From contig NZ_HF570956.1 of assembly GCF_000367525.1 (NCBI RefSeq), forward strand, positions 1,730,204-1,771,956: a DNA stretch of 41,753 bases. The letters run 5' to 3'. Both the position numbers and the translations under genes were made by a program. The notes under the pieces are model-generated. The model worked only from the letters and a program-made list of their open reading frames with translations, made no database searches and was not told the DNA's origin. Origin of the DNA: Phycicoccus elongatus Lp2. GTDB lineage: Bacteria; Actinomycetota; Actinomycetes; Actinomycetales; Dermatophilaceae. Positions 26,947-36,211 of this stretch are shown here, one piece after another (position 1 is the stretch's first letter; each line of letters opens with the position of its first letter).

Positions 26947-28333
26947 CGCCCCCGAACCCCTCATCATCGAGGTCGTTCCGTCTGCGGACGGCCGGGAGGG
27001 CGAGCAGCACGAGGAAGAACGGAAGCATCAGCACCCGCTGTCGCGCCAGGATGCCGAAGTTGGCAAAACCCGAGAACGCGACGATGAAGGCGCCCGTGTA
27101 CACGAGGGAGAACACCACATAGGGGTTGCACCGGAGGATGCCGGGAAGGCGGCGCAGCCGCGGCCACGACGCCACCGTCAGCGCGAGAAGGAAGAGCCCT
27201 TCGAGGCTCTGGACGAGCATCTGGGCGTTACCTGCCTCCCACGGAAACGGCCGAAAAAGCACGGTCAGCGCTGCGGCCGGGAACCCCAGCGGGGACTCGA
27301 CCGGGACGGGCGTGAACTCCGACCCTCCCACCGTCGTTCGGGCCCCCGCCATGTCGAGGGATTCCGACACGGCCTGCCAGCTGAAGTCGTCCGTCCCGAG
27401 CAGTTCGGCCGATTGGGTGGCGAGCACCCACGCTGCCGCCCCCATCACGAAAATGCCACCGAACTTGTTGAGAATCCCGGTCACCTGGGTCGAGGCCGGC
27501 CGGAACAGCTGGGCGACGAGCAGGGCCGCGAACAGCAGGACGGCGATGTGCGGACGGATCAGCGCCGTGCCGACGGCCCCGGTCGCGAGCAGCGCCATCG
27601 AGCCGTGCTGGCCGGCGAAGAACTTCGCGGCGCCCAGGGCCGTCACGCCGACGAAGAGCATCAGCCATGACTCCTTGCCGATGGAGGACGGCCAGTACAG
27701 CATCGAGGGCAGGAGGAACACGAGCAGGGCATAGCGCCGGTGGTCACCGTCCGGCAACGCGATCCGGAAGGCGCGGTACAGCAGGTACGCCCCCCAGAAC
27801 GCGAAGGCCCCGTAGACCATGAACGCCGCCAGCGTGGTGGGGCCGATCACGGTGTAGACGGCCGTGGTGATGAGCTCCATGTACTGGGTACCGCGAGCCG
27901 TCTCGAGGTCCCACGTCACGGCTCCCTGCCGCCAGCTCCGGTACTGGAACGCAGCCGCGAGGTTGTAGCGCTCAGCATCGGAGGCCCCGTCGTAGACGAC
28001 GTAGGCCACGTAGTACCGCACCATCGTGCCGGCCATCTTGGCGAGGAAGGCGAAACCGATGAGCCGAGCGAACCACGGGCTCGGCTCCCGCGCCGCGACC
28101 CGCCAGATGAGCAGAGCGTTGACGGCAATGAATAGCGGCGCGACGAGCAGGGCCCCCCACACGTTGTACGACTGCCGGCCGATCGCCCACGCCCAGACGA
28201 ACGCGAAGCCCGCGCCGACGAACGCTGCCAGGGTCAGACCGACGGCCCAGGGCCGAACGGAGGTGGAGAACACGAGAAAAGGGTTACGCGGACGAGGAGG
28301 TGCGGCGAGCACGCCTGCTGAGCGCCGCGTCAT
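26885..28333 (-). CDS. Polytopic membrane protein of the polysaccharide island (possible polymerase or GT-C type)
   Basis: A 482-residue integral membrane protein with around ten hydrophobic segments. A large outer loop between helices contains YYVAYVVYDGASDAERYN and WDLETARGTQYMELI, and further on LLPSMLYWPSSIGKESWLML. This general plan is seen in Wzy/EpsG-like polymerases and in GT-C glycosyltransferases, but no diagnostic motif decides between them, so no function is asserted. Its start overlaps the Wzz/kinase 3' end by 50 bp and its end overlaps the deacetylase, making a minus-strand run of four genes from 29879 to 25227. The start (ATG 28333) is uncertain; GTG 28273 is the alternative. 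Confidence 0.65.
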   Translation of the reverse strand: MTRRSAGVLAAPPRPRNPFLVFSTSVRPWAVGLTLAAFVGAGFAFVWAWAIGRQSYNVWGALLVAPLFIAVNALLIWRVAAREPSPWFARLIGFAFLAKMAGTMVRYYVAYVVYDGASDAERYNLAAAFQYRSWRQGAVTWDLETARGTQYMELITTAVYTVIGPTTLAAFMVYGAFAFWGAYLLYRAFRIALPDGDHRRYALLVFLLPSMLYWPSSIGKESWLMLFVGVTALGAAKFFAGQHGSMALLATGAVGTALIRPHIAVLLFAALLVAQLFRPASTQVTGILNKFGGIFVMGAAAWVLATQSAELLGTDDFSWQAVSESLDMAGARTTVGGSEFTPVPVESPLGFPAAALTVLFRPFPWEAGNAQMLVQSLEGLFLLALTVASWPRLRRLPGILRCNPYVVFSLVYTGAFIVAFSGFANFGILARQRVLMLPFFLVLLALPAVRRRNDLDDEGFGGDEAESVRHQEVASLGGVRRR

Positions 28334-29879
28334 CGGGCGCGCCATCAGCCTGCGGGGAGAACGGCCGCGCACCATCCTCCGAGCCCGCGAACTGGGTCGA
28401 GGCATCTGCCCGCGTCGGACGGAGCGACCGGTCCGCCTCGACACGAGCGGATCGCGCGCCCTTGCGCTTCTTGGTGTCTCCGTGGCCGTAGCCGTAGCCG
28501 TAGCCGTCAGCGCGCCGGCCACGGGCACCAACGAGCACGACGCCGCTGATCGGCACCTGGAAGCGTCCGAGGAGCTCGGCGACCCGGTGCGCGGCGACAT
28601 CGGTGAGCCGACCGCTGCGCACGACGAGCAGCACGGTGTCAACGATCGGCAGGACGTCGAAGACGTCGCTGGCCGCGAGGAGGGGGGCGGAGTCGATGAT
28701 CACGACGTCGGCCATCCCACGGACCTCCTCGAGCAGGTGCCCCATCCGACTCGCGAGCGACGCCGGGTGAGTTAGCCGGGTTCCTGCGGTGATGATCCTC
28801 ACCCCGGGCACGCTCGTCGGCCGGACCAGGGCCTCGAGCGGGACGTCGCCCGGGTCGGTGATGAAGTCGGAGATCCCTGCGCCCTGGGGCACGTCGAAGA
28901 GGCTGTGGGTGTCTGGGGAGCGCAGGTCGGCATCGAGGACCAGGACGCGCTGCCCGGTCTCGGCGAAGCTCGCGGCCAGGTTGGCCACGGTGGTCGTCTT
29001 GCCCTCCGCCGCGTTCGCCGAGGTGACGAGGATGAGGCGTGCACCGGTTGCCGTGCCGCCTCGCTCCGCGGTCGCGGCTCGTCGCCCTGTGTAGTCACCG
29101 GTCATTTTCCGACTCACGGTGTGCATGAGGGCGGTGCGCGCTGCCCGGTAGGCGTCCGAGTAGGGGTCGAGCGGGTCGGCCGCAACCATGATGCTCGCCT
29201 TGCGCTTCTGCGCCTGGCTCAGACGCGGGACCTCGGCGATGATCGGCAGGCGGAGCGCGGCATGCACCTCGTCGCGCGTGCGCAGGCGGGAGTCGACCCT
29301 CTGGATCACGAGCGCAAGGGCGAAGCCCAGAAGCAGACCGATGAACGCGGCCATCGCCGTCCGCAGCGGCCGCGAGGGCGGCACAACGAACCCACCGCCG
29401 ATCTGGTCCGGGATCGGGGTGGCGACCTGGAGCACCGACACCGCCGCACCACCCGTACCGGGGGCGCCCTTCTCGAAGAAGGCCACCGTCTCGTCGGCGA
29501 ACGCGTTGGCGGTGGCGGCGGCACGTTCGCCGTCTGGCGCCGATGCCGCGATGGTGAGGGCAGCTGCGGCCGGGTCCGGGGTCACCGTGATCTGCGAGGC
29601 CAACAGCGCCGGGTCCCCGTCGAAGCTCAGGACCTTGGCGGCGCGGGAGGGGATCTCGCCGGTCTTGATGAAGAGGGCGAGACGGTCGATGGATACCAGC
29701 TCAGGGGGCCCGCCGGACCCGACGAGCAGGGTGGCGGTCGCCGTGTAGGAAGGCGCCACTTCCGCCTCGTCGGTCTGGGCGGGGGTGAGGAACCACGTCA
29801 CGGCAGCCGCGACGAGCGCGCACGCAACGATGATCGGCCACCGACGCCGAGCGATCGTCAGGTAGTCACGAAGCGTCAT
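28284..29879 (-). CDS. Wzz-domain polysaccharide co-polymerase with BY-kinase domain
   Basis: The 531-residue protein joins a Wzz chain-length domain (helix RRRWPIIVACALVAAAVTWF, a periplasm-side region with VTPDPAAAALTIAASAP, and a second helix near residue 175-195) to a cytoplasmic BY-kinase. Kinase motifs: Walker A SANAAEGKTTT near 285-295, Walker A' LVLDADLRSP near 310, Walker B VVIIDSAPLL near 390. A tyrosine cluster YGYGYG lies near 458-463, the expected autophosphorylation site, before a basic and Ser/Ala-rich tail. It should control polymer length or assembly; the LMW phosphatase at 15964-16638 is the probable antagonist. It is divergent from the double GT4 gene. Confidence 0.9.
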   Translation of the reverse strand: MTLRDYLTIARRRWPIIVACALVAAAVTWFLTPAQTDEAEVAPSYTATATLLVGSGGPPELVSIDRLALFIKTGEIPSRAAKVLSFDGDPALLASQITVTPDPAAAALTIAASAPDGERAAATANAFADETVAFFEKGAPGTGGAAVSVLQVATPIPDQIGGGFVVPPSRPLRTAMAAFIGLLLGFALALVIQRVDSRLRTRDEVHAALRLPIIAEVPRLSQAQKRKASIMVAADPLDPYSDAYRAARTALMHTVSRKMTGDYTGRRAATAERGGTATGARLILVTSANAAEGKTTTVANLAASFAETGQRVLVLDADLRSPDTHSLFDVPQGAGISDFITDPGDVPLEALVRPTSVPGVRIITAGTRLTHPASLASRMGHLLEEVRGMADVVIIDSAPLLAASDVFDVLPIVDTVLLVVRSGRLTDVAAHRVAELLGRFQVPISGVVLVGARGRRADGYGYGYGHGDTKKRKGARSARVEADRSLRPTRADASTQFAGSEDGARPFSPQADGAPDDAALSRRARRTSSSA

Positions 29880-30044
29880 GCCGGGTCCCCGCTCGGGTCG
29901 AAAACCCCTGAGGCAGCATAAGGAACCGCCGTGGGGTGGGTGGTTGGTCGACTACCGAGTGTAACCGACGAATAAGTGAGCAGTTCTGCTTCTGAAACGA
30001 GGAGGAGTTGGTGTCCGCCCCCGACCCTGAGAGGATTCCGAGCC

Positions 30045-32318
30045 GTGACGACAAACACCGAGGGGCCGCCGCCCCGGTCGCTCCGGGTCGCGCACCTCAC
30101 CACCGTGGACATGAGCCTGGCGCTCCTGCTCGGCACCGAACTGGCCGTGGACGTCGAGGCCGGCCACGAGGTCTTCGGCATCAGCGCCCCCGGCCCCTAC
30201 GTCGAGCGAGTCGCAGCGCTTGGTGTCACCCACGTCCCGGTGCGGACCCTCACCCGTTCATGGGCGCCCGCCTCGGACCTCGCGGCCTCTCGCGAGCTCG
30301 TCCGCACCATCCGCGCTCTGGACCTCGATGTCCTCCACACGCACAACCCCAAGACCGGCGTGATGGGTCGCATCGCTGGCCGACTGGCCGAGGTCCCGGT
30401 TGTCGTCAACACGTGTCACGGGTTGTGGGCCCGACCAGAAGACAAGGCTGCCAAGCGCGCCTTCGTCTATGGACTGGAAGCGCTGGCGGCACGCTTCTCG
30501 GACTACGAGCTGTTCCAGAACGCCGCAGACCGCGACACCCTGCGTCCGGCCCTCAAGCGCGGGCGGCACCGCGTGGTCGGCAACGGAGTCGACCTCGACC
30601 GGTTCTCACCCGACCCCGAGGGCCGCAGACGAGTGCGCGCCGAGCTCGGAGTGGCCGAGGGCGAGCTTCTTGTGGGAACCATCGGCCGGCGCGTGCGTGA
30701 GAAGGGTTTGGTCGAGTTCGCCGCCGCCGCCTCGGAGCTGTCCGCCGAGGCGACGTTCGTCTGGGTCGGGCCGGAGGACGACACGGATGCTGGCGCGAGC
30801 GAGGCGGACACGACCGGCATCAGGTTCGTCGACGAGCGCACCGACATGCCTGCGGTGTACGCCGCGCTGGACGTCTTCGTGCTGGCCTCGCACCGGGAGG
30901 GCTTCTCCCGGGCCGCCATGGAGGCGGCAGCCTGCGGGGTGCCCATGGTTCTCACCGATATCCGCGGATGCCGCGAGGTGGGCGACGACGGCATCCACCT
31001 CACGCTCGTGCCTCCTCACGACGGGACTGCTCTCGCGAGGGCGGTCGGTGCTCTCCTGGGGGACCCCGAGCTCCGCGCGCGGCTCGGCGACGCCGCCCGC
31101 CGGCGTGCCCTCGCGGAGTTCGACCAGCGCAGGGTGGCACGGGTCTCCCTCGACACCTATGCAGAGGTGGCACGGCGGAAGGGCACGTCGACGGGCCGAT
31201 TCGCTCGCCCGAGCGCCGATCCGAGGACGACCGTGCTCCACGTGCTCCCCGCGGACCTAGATAGGGGCGCTCAGGTCTATGCGGGCCAGTTGCGGGATGC
31301 GCTGGCCGGCGACCCGGAGCAGAGGCACCTCGCCGTGTCGCTGTTCGAGGCACCCGAGGCCGCGCTGCGGGCCGACATCCGGCTCGGTGTCCGGTCCGGC
31401 CTGCTGCGCCGGGCGGGGCTCGATCCGGTCGCTGTCGCGCGCCTCCGCCGCACCATCCGCGACGAGCGCGCCGAGGTCGTGGTCGCGCACGGCGGCGAGC
31501 CGCTGAAGTACGTCGTCGCAACCGGCGGCCCTGCTCGCACCGTCTACTACAAGGTGGGCCTGTCCACGTCGGAGCTCTCCAGACCGTCGAGAACGCGTCT
31601 TTACCGGTTCCTCGCGGGCCGAGCCACCCGTGTGGTCGGGGTGTCGAACGAGATCGTAGAGCAGGCGCACGACGTGCTCGACGTGCCGAGGGCCAAACTG
31701 GCGGTGATCCCGAACGGACGCGACCCGCGTACCTACCATCCCCCCACGGGTGACGAGAGCCGCGCAGACCCGCCCATGATCCTCTTTGTCGGGCAGCTCG
31801 AGGCCGGGAAGCGACCCGGCCTGTTCCTCGACGTCGTCGCGGTGCTGCGCTCGCTCGCCGCAACGTTCGATGCGGCCATCGTCGGCGACGGACCCGAGCG
31901 CGCGGCACTACAAGAACGTTCGGCAGCCCTGGGGGTGCGAATGCTTGGAGTCCGGTCCGATGTCCCGCAGCTGCTCCGAAGGGCGTCGGTCGTCGTCATG
32001 ACCAGCGCCCCAGCGACCGAGGGGATGCCTGGGGTTCTCATCGAGGCCGGGCTGAGCGGTGTTCCGGTGGTCTCGACAGCGTCAGCGGGCGTGGCTGACG
32101 TCGTCATTGAAAGCTCGACCGGCTTCGTTGAGTCAGATGACCCTTTTCAGCTGGTTAGCCCGGTTGAGACCCTTCTGAACGACCCTGGCCTCCGTGCCGC
32201 CATGGGCGAGCGAGCCCGAGAACACTGTAGGGAACGATTCACGATCACGGCGACGGCTACCCAGTGGAGGGCATTGGCCAGCGAGCTCATCGACCCGGGC
32301 GCCGGGGGACGCGCATGA
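30045..32318 (+). CDS. Double GT4 glycosyltransferase (two GT-B units fused)
   Basis: A 757-residue protein consisting of two complete GT4-like units. Unit 1 (about residues 10-375) has LRVAHLTTVDMSLALLL, LHTHNPKTGVMGR, VVGNGVDLDRFSP and ASHREGFSRAAMEAAACG. Unit 2 (about 390-757) has VLHVLPADLDRGAQVY, VVGVSNEIVEQ, VIPNGRDPRTY, ILFVGQLEAGKRPGLF and EGMPGVLIEAGLSGVP. Each unit has its own donor-binding E-x7-E-like segment, so the protein could add two sugars in turn. The start is uncertain: GTG 30045 is in frame, but the best Shine-Dalgarno (GAGGAGG, 29999-30006) lies before a GTG at 30011 in another frame. No stop or frame change separates the two units. Confidence 0.82.
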   Translation: MTTNTEGPPPRSLRVAHLTTVDMSLALLLGTELAVDVEAGHEVFGISAPGPYVERVAALGVTHVPVRTLTRSWAPASDLAASRELVRTIRALDLDVLHTHNPKTGVMGRIAGRLAEVPVVVNTCHGLWARPEDKAAKRAFVYGLEALAARFSDYELFQNAADRDTLRPALKRGRHRVVGNGVDLDRFSPDPEGRRRVRAELGVAEGELLVGTIGRRVREKGLVEFAAAASELSAEATFVWVGPEDDTDAGASEADTTGIRFVDERTDMPAVYAALDVFVLASHREGFSRAAMEAAACGVPMVLTDIRGCREVGDDGIHLTLVPPHDGTALARAVGALLGDPELRARLGDAARRRALAEFDQRRVARVSLDTYAEVARRKGTSTGRFARPSADPRTTVLHVLPADLDRGAQVYAGQLRDALAGDPEQRHLAVSLFEAPEAALRADIRLGVRSGLLRRAGLDPVAVARLRRTIRDERAEVVVAHGGEPLKYVVATGGPARTVYYKVGLSTSELSRPSRTRLYRFLAGRATRVVGVSNEIVEQAHDVLDVPRAKLAVIPNGRDPRTYHPPTGDESRADPPMILFVGQLEAGKRPGLFLDVVAVLRSLAATFDAAIVGDGPERAALQERSAALGVRMLGVRSDVPQLLRRASVVVMTSAPATEGMPGVLIEAGLSGVPVVSTASAGVADVVIESSTGFVESDDPFQLVSPVETLLNDPGLRAAMGERAREHCRERFTITATATQWRALASELIDPGAGGRA

Positions 32319-32379
32319 GGTGCCACCGCCATATCCTGGGGGCCGTCGTGTTGGGGGCCACGTCTCGAGCAAGGGTGAC

Positions 32380-34158
32380 ATGAGGATTCTTGGCATTGGC
32401 CCCGAACGACCCATCCGGGGACAGTCAGCGCTCCGCAGCCTGGTGTCCGAGTACAAGGGACAAGTTGCGCTGCTCGCTTCCCTGTCCTTTATCGGAGCGT
32501 TGCTGGAGGCACTGTTCCTCTTCATTCTCACCGGCGTGGCTATGGCCATGGTGAGCGGGCGGTCGTCGGTGGGGCCGTACGTCGGCCACTCGCTCGCGAT
32601 CAACAGTGCGCTCATGTTCGCCGCTCTGCTGTTGCTCGTTCGGCTCGGTCTCAACCTGGCTGGCGTGCGCACCTCGGCGCACCTTACGGCGGACGTCACC
32701 AGGGACCAACGGCGCCTTCTGTCCCACGCCTACTTGAACAGCACTTGGGCGATTCAGGCTGCGGAGCCCGCAGGTCGACTCCAAGAGCTGCTCACGTCCT
32801 TCGTGGGCCGCCTCTCCAACGCGGTCTCGACGCTGACCGGCGCCGTCACCGCGCTCTTGAGTCTGGGGGCGTTCTTGGCCACCGGCCTTGCCATCGATGC
32901 AGCGTCCACCGCAGCAGTGCTCGTGGCCCTGGCACTCGTGGGTGCCGTGCTGAGTCCCGTGCGGCGACGGATCCGTGACCGCGCTGGTGAGTCCGCCCAG
33001 GCCGGCCTCCAGTTCGCCAATGCAGTGTCAGAGCTGGGCTCTCTCGGGCAGGAGATGCAGACCTTCGGCGTCCAGGCGCCCTTCGGAGATCGCATCGACA
33101 AACTGAGTAACGAAACGACAGCCACTCAGCGACGCGTCCAAGTCCTCAGTGGGGCGCTGCCCTTGATCTACATGACTCTGGCCTATGGCGCCGTCCTGGT
33201 GGGCGTCGCCGTCCTCGCGTTCGTTGGTTTTGACGACCTTGCGGTCCTCGGGGCTGTCATCCTCCTCATGCTTCGGTCGCTCAGCTACGGTCAGCAACTA
33301 GCGGCGGCTTGGGGTGCGCTCGCATCAAACGCACCGTTTCTCGACCACGTAGGAGATACGATCGCCCGCTACCAGGCGGCTCGGGCCGACGGTGGCCAAG
33401 CCATCCCGGCCCACGTCGCACCACTCGAGGCCCACGACGTCGAGTTCGCATATACGGCCGAGCGACCAGCGCTCACCGGGGTTACTTTCGGTATCGGCGC
33501 AGGAGAAGTGGTCGGTGTCATTGGCCCGTCCGGGGCCGGCAAGTCTACCTTGGCCCAGCTTCTCTTGGGACTGCGCTCACCGACGAAGGGCAGAATGTGC
33601 GTCGGTGGCACCGACCTCCGCGATGTCGACCGTTCGTGGTGGAGCCGACGGGTGTCCTTCGTCGCGCAGGACGCCCTCCTCATCACCGGCACGGTGTCCG
33701 AGAACATCCGATTCTTCCGCGACGGCATTGACGACAACGCGCTTCGGGTGGCAGCGCGCCAGGCGAACGTGTTGTCGGACATAGAGTCACTTCCACTCGG
33801 CTTCGACACCCATCTCGGCGAGCGAGGGAGCCAGCTGTCGGGCGGGCAGCGTCAACGCCTGTCGATTGCTCGTGCGCTGGTCGGCCAACCTGAGCTCTTG
33901 GTGCTGGACGAGCCCACCTCCGCGCTGGATGGACGGAGTGAGGCCCTCATCCGAACCACTCTTGCCCAGTTGCGCGGACAAATCACCGTCGTGATCATTG
34001 CGCACAGAATGTCCACGCTCGACATCTGCGATCGGATTCTCGTCATTGAGGGCGGCAGACTATCCGCACTCGGAACTCCGAAGAGCCTCCAGGAAGACAG
34101 CGAGTTCTACAGGAGCGCCTTGGCCATTGCGGGCATTACGCACGGTGGCGAGACATGA
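32380..34158 (+). CDS. ABC transporter, fused membrane and ATPase domains (probable polysaccharide/lipid-linked exporter)
   Basis: A 592-residue half-transporter: six membrane helices in the first 300 residues (for example YKGQVALLASLSFIGALLEA), then an ATPase domain with Walker A GPSGAGKST near 383-391, the signature LSGGQRQR near 486, Walker B LLVLDEP near 506-512 and the H-loop VIIAHR. It would act as a homodimer. In its position it may flip a lipid-linked oligosaccharide, as PglK does, or export the product; that is inferred from context. ATG 32380 follows AAGGG; the preceding in-frame part overlaps the double GT4 gene. Base composition here is visibly less GC-biased than upstream. ATGA overlap with the next GT4 gene. 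Confidence 0.87.
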   Translation: MRILGIGPERPIRGQSALRSLVSEYKGQVALLASLSFIGALLEALFLFILTGVAMAMVSGRSSVGPYVGHSLAINSALMFAALLLLVRLGLNLAGVRTSAHLTADVTRDQRRLLSHAYLNSTWAIQAAEPAGRLQELLTSFVGRLSNAVSTLTGAVTALLSLGAFLATGLAIDAASTAAVLVALALVGAVLSPVRRRIRDRAGESAQAGLQFANAVSELGSLGQEMQTFGVQAPFGDRIDKLSNETTATQRRVQVLSGALPLIYMTLAYGAVLVGVAVLAFVGFDDLAVLGAVILLMLRSLSYGQQLAAAWGALASNAPFLDHVGDTIARYQAARADGGQAIPAHVAPLEAHDVEFAYTAERPALTGVTFGIGAGEVVGVIGPSGAGKSTLAQLLLGLRSPTKGRMCVGGTDLRDVDRSWWSRRVSFVAQDALLITGTVSENIRFFRDGIDDNALRVAARQANVLSDIESLPLGFDTHLGERGSQLSGGQRQRLSIARALVGQPELLVLDEPTSALDGRSEALIRTTLAQLRGQITVVIIAHRMSTLDICDRILVIEGGRLSALGTPKSLQEDSEFYRSALAIAGITHGGET

Positions 34159-35300
34159 TGCGGGTCCTTTACGTCATCGATTCACTGGCCCTGGGCGGCG
34201 CGGAAAGGTCGCTCGCCGACATGGCGCCCGGTCTGGTCGCCGGCGGAGTGGACCTTCACGTCCTTTCCCTGGGCACGAGTCTCCACCTGGCTGCCGATCT
34301 TGAGCGCGCTGGGGCGACGGTGCACCGAAGGCGCACCGCACCCGGGCGCCTGGGCAGCGTCCGAGCGGTGGTGGCAACGGCGCGAGAAGTCCGCCCGGAT
34401 CTCATCCACACGACACTGTTCGAGGCCGACATTGCGGGGCGAATCGGGGCGCTGTTGCATCGCGTGCCGGTGTCGACGAGCATCGTCAGCGACTCGTACG
34501 GCCCTCAGCACTATTCCGAAGCAAACACCCTCAAACTCCATGCGGCCAGGACCTTGGACGCGGTGACAGCGCTGGCGTCCACCCGGTTTCACGCGATCTC
34601 ATCAGCCATCGCGTTGAGCGTCCCGCCGAGGCTCGGGATCTCACCTGACCTCGTCCACGTCATTCCCCGTGGGCGCGACCCAGAGAAGTACCCTTTTCAG
34701 AGGAGGGAGCAACGCGAGGCAATACGAGGCGAACTCGCCATTGACCCGCGGAGCCCGGTGGTGTTGGCCGTTGGGCGGGTTGAGCCGGCGAAGGGCCTCC
34801 AGCACCTCGTGGCCGCAGTACCCGCCGTCTTGGCACGGCACCCCAACACTGTGACGCTTATCGCAGGCCCGCCGGGTCGGGCAACCCCAGATCTCCAGCG
34901 CCAGGCCCGGTCCTTGGGCGCAGACGTGAGGTTCCTCGGCTATCGAGCCGACGTGAACGCACTCCTGGCCGCAGCCGATGTATTCTGCTTCCCGTCCGAG
35001 CGCGAAGGGTTCGGGGGAGCCCTCATTGAAGCCTTGGCCGTGGGGTGTCCGATCGTGGCGTCGGACATACCCACCTCGAAGGAGATCCTGGGGGAGGGTA
35101 ACGCCTGCGCCGGAGTGCTGACTCCTACGCGGGACGCAACCAAGCTCGGCCGAGCGCTCATCCAGGTTCTTGACGACGGCGAGGCAGCGGCGGCTCGTGC
35201 GCACTGCGGCCGGGCCCGTTTTGATTCGCTGTACACAATCGATGCCGTCGTCGACCAGATGATCACGTTCTTCAACGCGTCCGTTCGGGGTAAGTCGTGA
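34155..35300 (+). CDS. GT4-family glycosyltransferase
   Basis: A 381-residue GT-B enzyme. VLYVIDSLALGGAERSLADM opens the N-terminal domain with the Gly-Gly-Ala-Glu loop, LIHTTLFEADIAGR follows, and the C-terminal domain contains VLAVGRVEPAKGLQHLVAA, VRFLGYRADVNALLAAADVF and PSEREGFGGALIEALAVG, which carries the E-x7-E donor site. Two ATG codons (34155 and 34158) are adjacent; the first overlaps the ABC-gene stop as ATGA. It belongs to the ABC-GT4-GT2 translationally coupled group 32380-36196. It shares the less biased codon use of that group, which suggests recent acquisition of the block. Confidence 0.88.
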   Translation: MMRVLYVIDSLALGGAERSLADMAPGLVAGGVDLHVLSLGTSLHLAADLERAGATVHRRRTAPGRLGSVRAVVATAREVRPDLIHTTLFEADIAGRIGALLHRVPVSTSIVSDSYGPQHYSEANTLKLHAARTLDAVTALASTRFHAISSAIALSVPPRLGISPDLVHVIPRGRDPEKYPFQRREQREAIRGELAIDPRSPVVLAVGRVEPAKGLQHLVAAVPAVLARHPNTVTLIAGPPGRATPDLQRQARSLGADVRFLGYRADVNALLAAADVFCFPSEREGFGGALIEALAVGCPIVASDIPTSKEILGEGNACAGVLTPTRDATKLGRALIQVLDDGEAAAARAHCGRARFDSLYTIDAVVDQMITFFNASVRGKS

Positions 35301-36196
35301 CGCAGGAGGCGGATGCCCACACTGACAGCGTGGGGTTCACGGTGGTCATCCCCACACATCACGGGCGCCAGTCGGTCCTACGCGCAGTCCAATCCGTGCT
35401 CGGTCAAAGCCATGACGCACTCGAACTCATCGTTGTCTCAGACGGGGAGGGAGGACGAACGCGCGAAATACTCCACGGTATCACCGACCCCAGGATGCGC
35501 GTCATCGAGCAGGAGCGGCTCGGGGTCTCGGGTGCCCGCAACCGTGGGGCAGCAGCCGGCACGCACCCGTGGGTCGCCTTTCTCGACGATGACGACGAGT
35601 ACCGACCCGACGCCTTGGAGTCTTGGTCATCAGTAGTTGACCGTGAGACCGTCGTCGTCACCGCGCCCGTGATCTTCTGGTCAGGGACCATTCCGGTCGA
35701 GACCGTCGAATGCCACCTCTCCATGACCGACCCGAGCATGAGGGCCAGCAGGATCCATCCGGGCGGGTTCGCGGTACGACGCGACGTGTTCATGGCCGTC
35801 GGCGGTTTCGACGAGCACCTGAGGTACTCCGAAAACCTAGACCTGGGTTTGCGCCTGTGCGAGCTGATCGCCTCGGGGGACACCGGGGCAGTCGCGTATT
35901 CGTCGCAAGTGGCCGCGGATCTGCACCGACAAGCGGCCACCCAGCGGATTCGGCGATACGACAGCGCGCCGGCCGACTCCGCGAGGGTCTTCCTGGATCG
36001 CTACGCCGGGCGACTGGCTCACGACCGAGCAGGTGCGGCCTCACTGCACCGGATCATCTCCAGGCAAGCGCGGACGATCGCTGATACTCGCCAGTCAATA
36101 CGACACGCAGGCAGCGCCATCCGAATACAACCGACGAACGTGCACAACTATCGCAGCCTCTTGCTCGCTGTCCTTGGGACACGTCCTCGGTCTTGA
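35297..36196 (+). CDS. GT2-family glycosyltransferase
   Basis: A 299-residue GT-A enzyme: FTVVIPTHHGRQSVLRAVQS, then ALELIVVSDGEGG, then GVSGARNRGAAAGTHPWVAF and the metal-binding LDDDDEYRPDALE, then IHPGGFAVRRDVFMAVGGFDEHL and a Glu-x-Leu-Asp-Leu segment (ENLDLGLRL) that corresponds to the ED-x-x base region. The GTG start overlaps the previous stop (GTGA). The stop lies only 15 bp before the left inverted repeat of the IS256 element, so this gene is intact but the operon downstream has been cut by insertion or deletion. Confidence 0.87.
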   Translation: MTQEADAHTDSVGFTVVIPTHHGRQSVLRAVQSVLGQSHDALELIVVSDGEGGRTREILHGITDPRMRVIEQERLGVSGARNRGAAAGTHPWVAFLDDDDEYRPDALESWSSVVDRETVVVTAPVIFWSGTIPVETVECHLSMTDPSMRASRIHPGGFAVRRDVFMAVGGFDEHLRYSENLDLGLRLCELIASGDTGAVAYSSQVAADLHRQAATQRIRRYDSAPADSARVFLDRYAGRLAHDRAGAASLHRIISRQARTIADTRQSIRHAGSAIRIQPTNVHNYRSLLLAVLGTRPRS

Positions 36197-36211
36197 GGTC
36201 ACGTCGGGTCC

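Noticed and set aside
30008-30700. A 230-codon frame starting after the strong ribosome-binding site at 29999-30006
   Set aside because: Its sequence is Arg/Pro-rich with no family pattern, while the overlapping frame from 30045 encodes a clear GT4 domain; only the start assignment remains unsettled.
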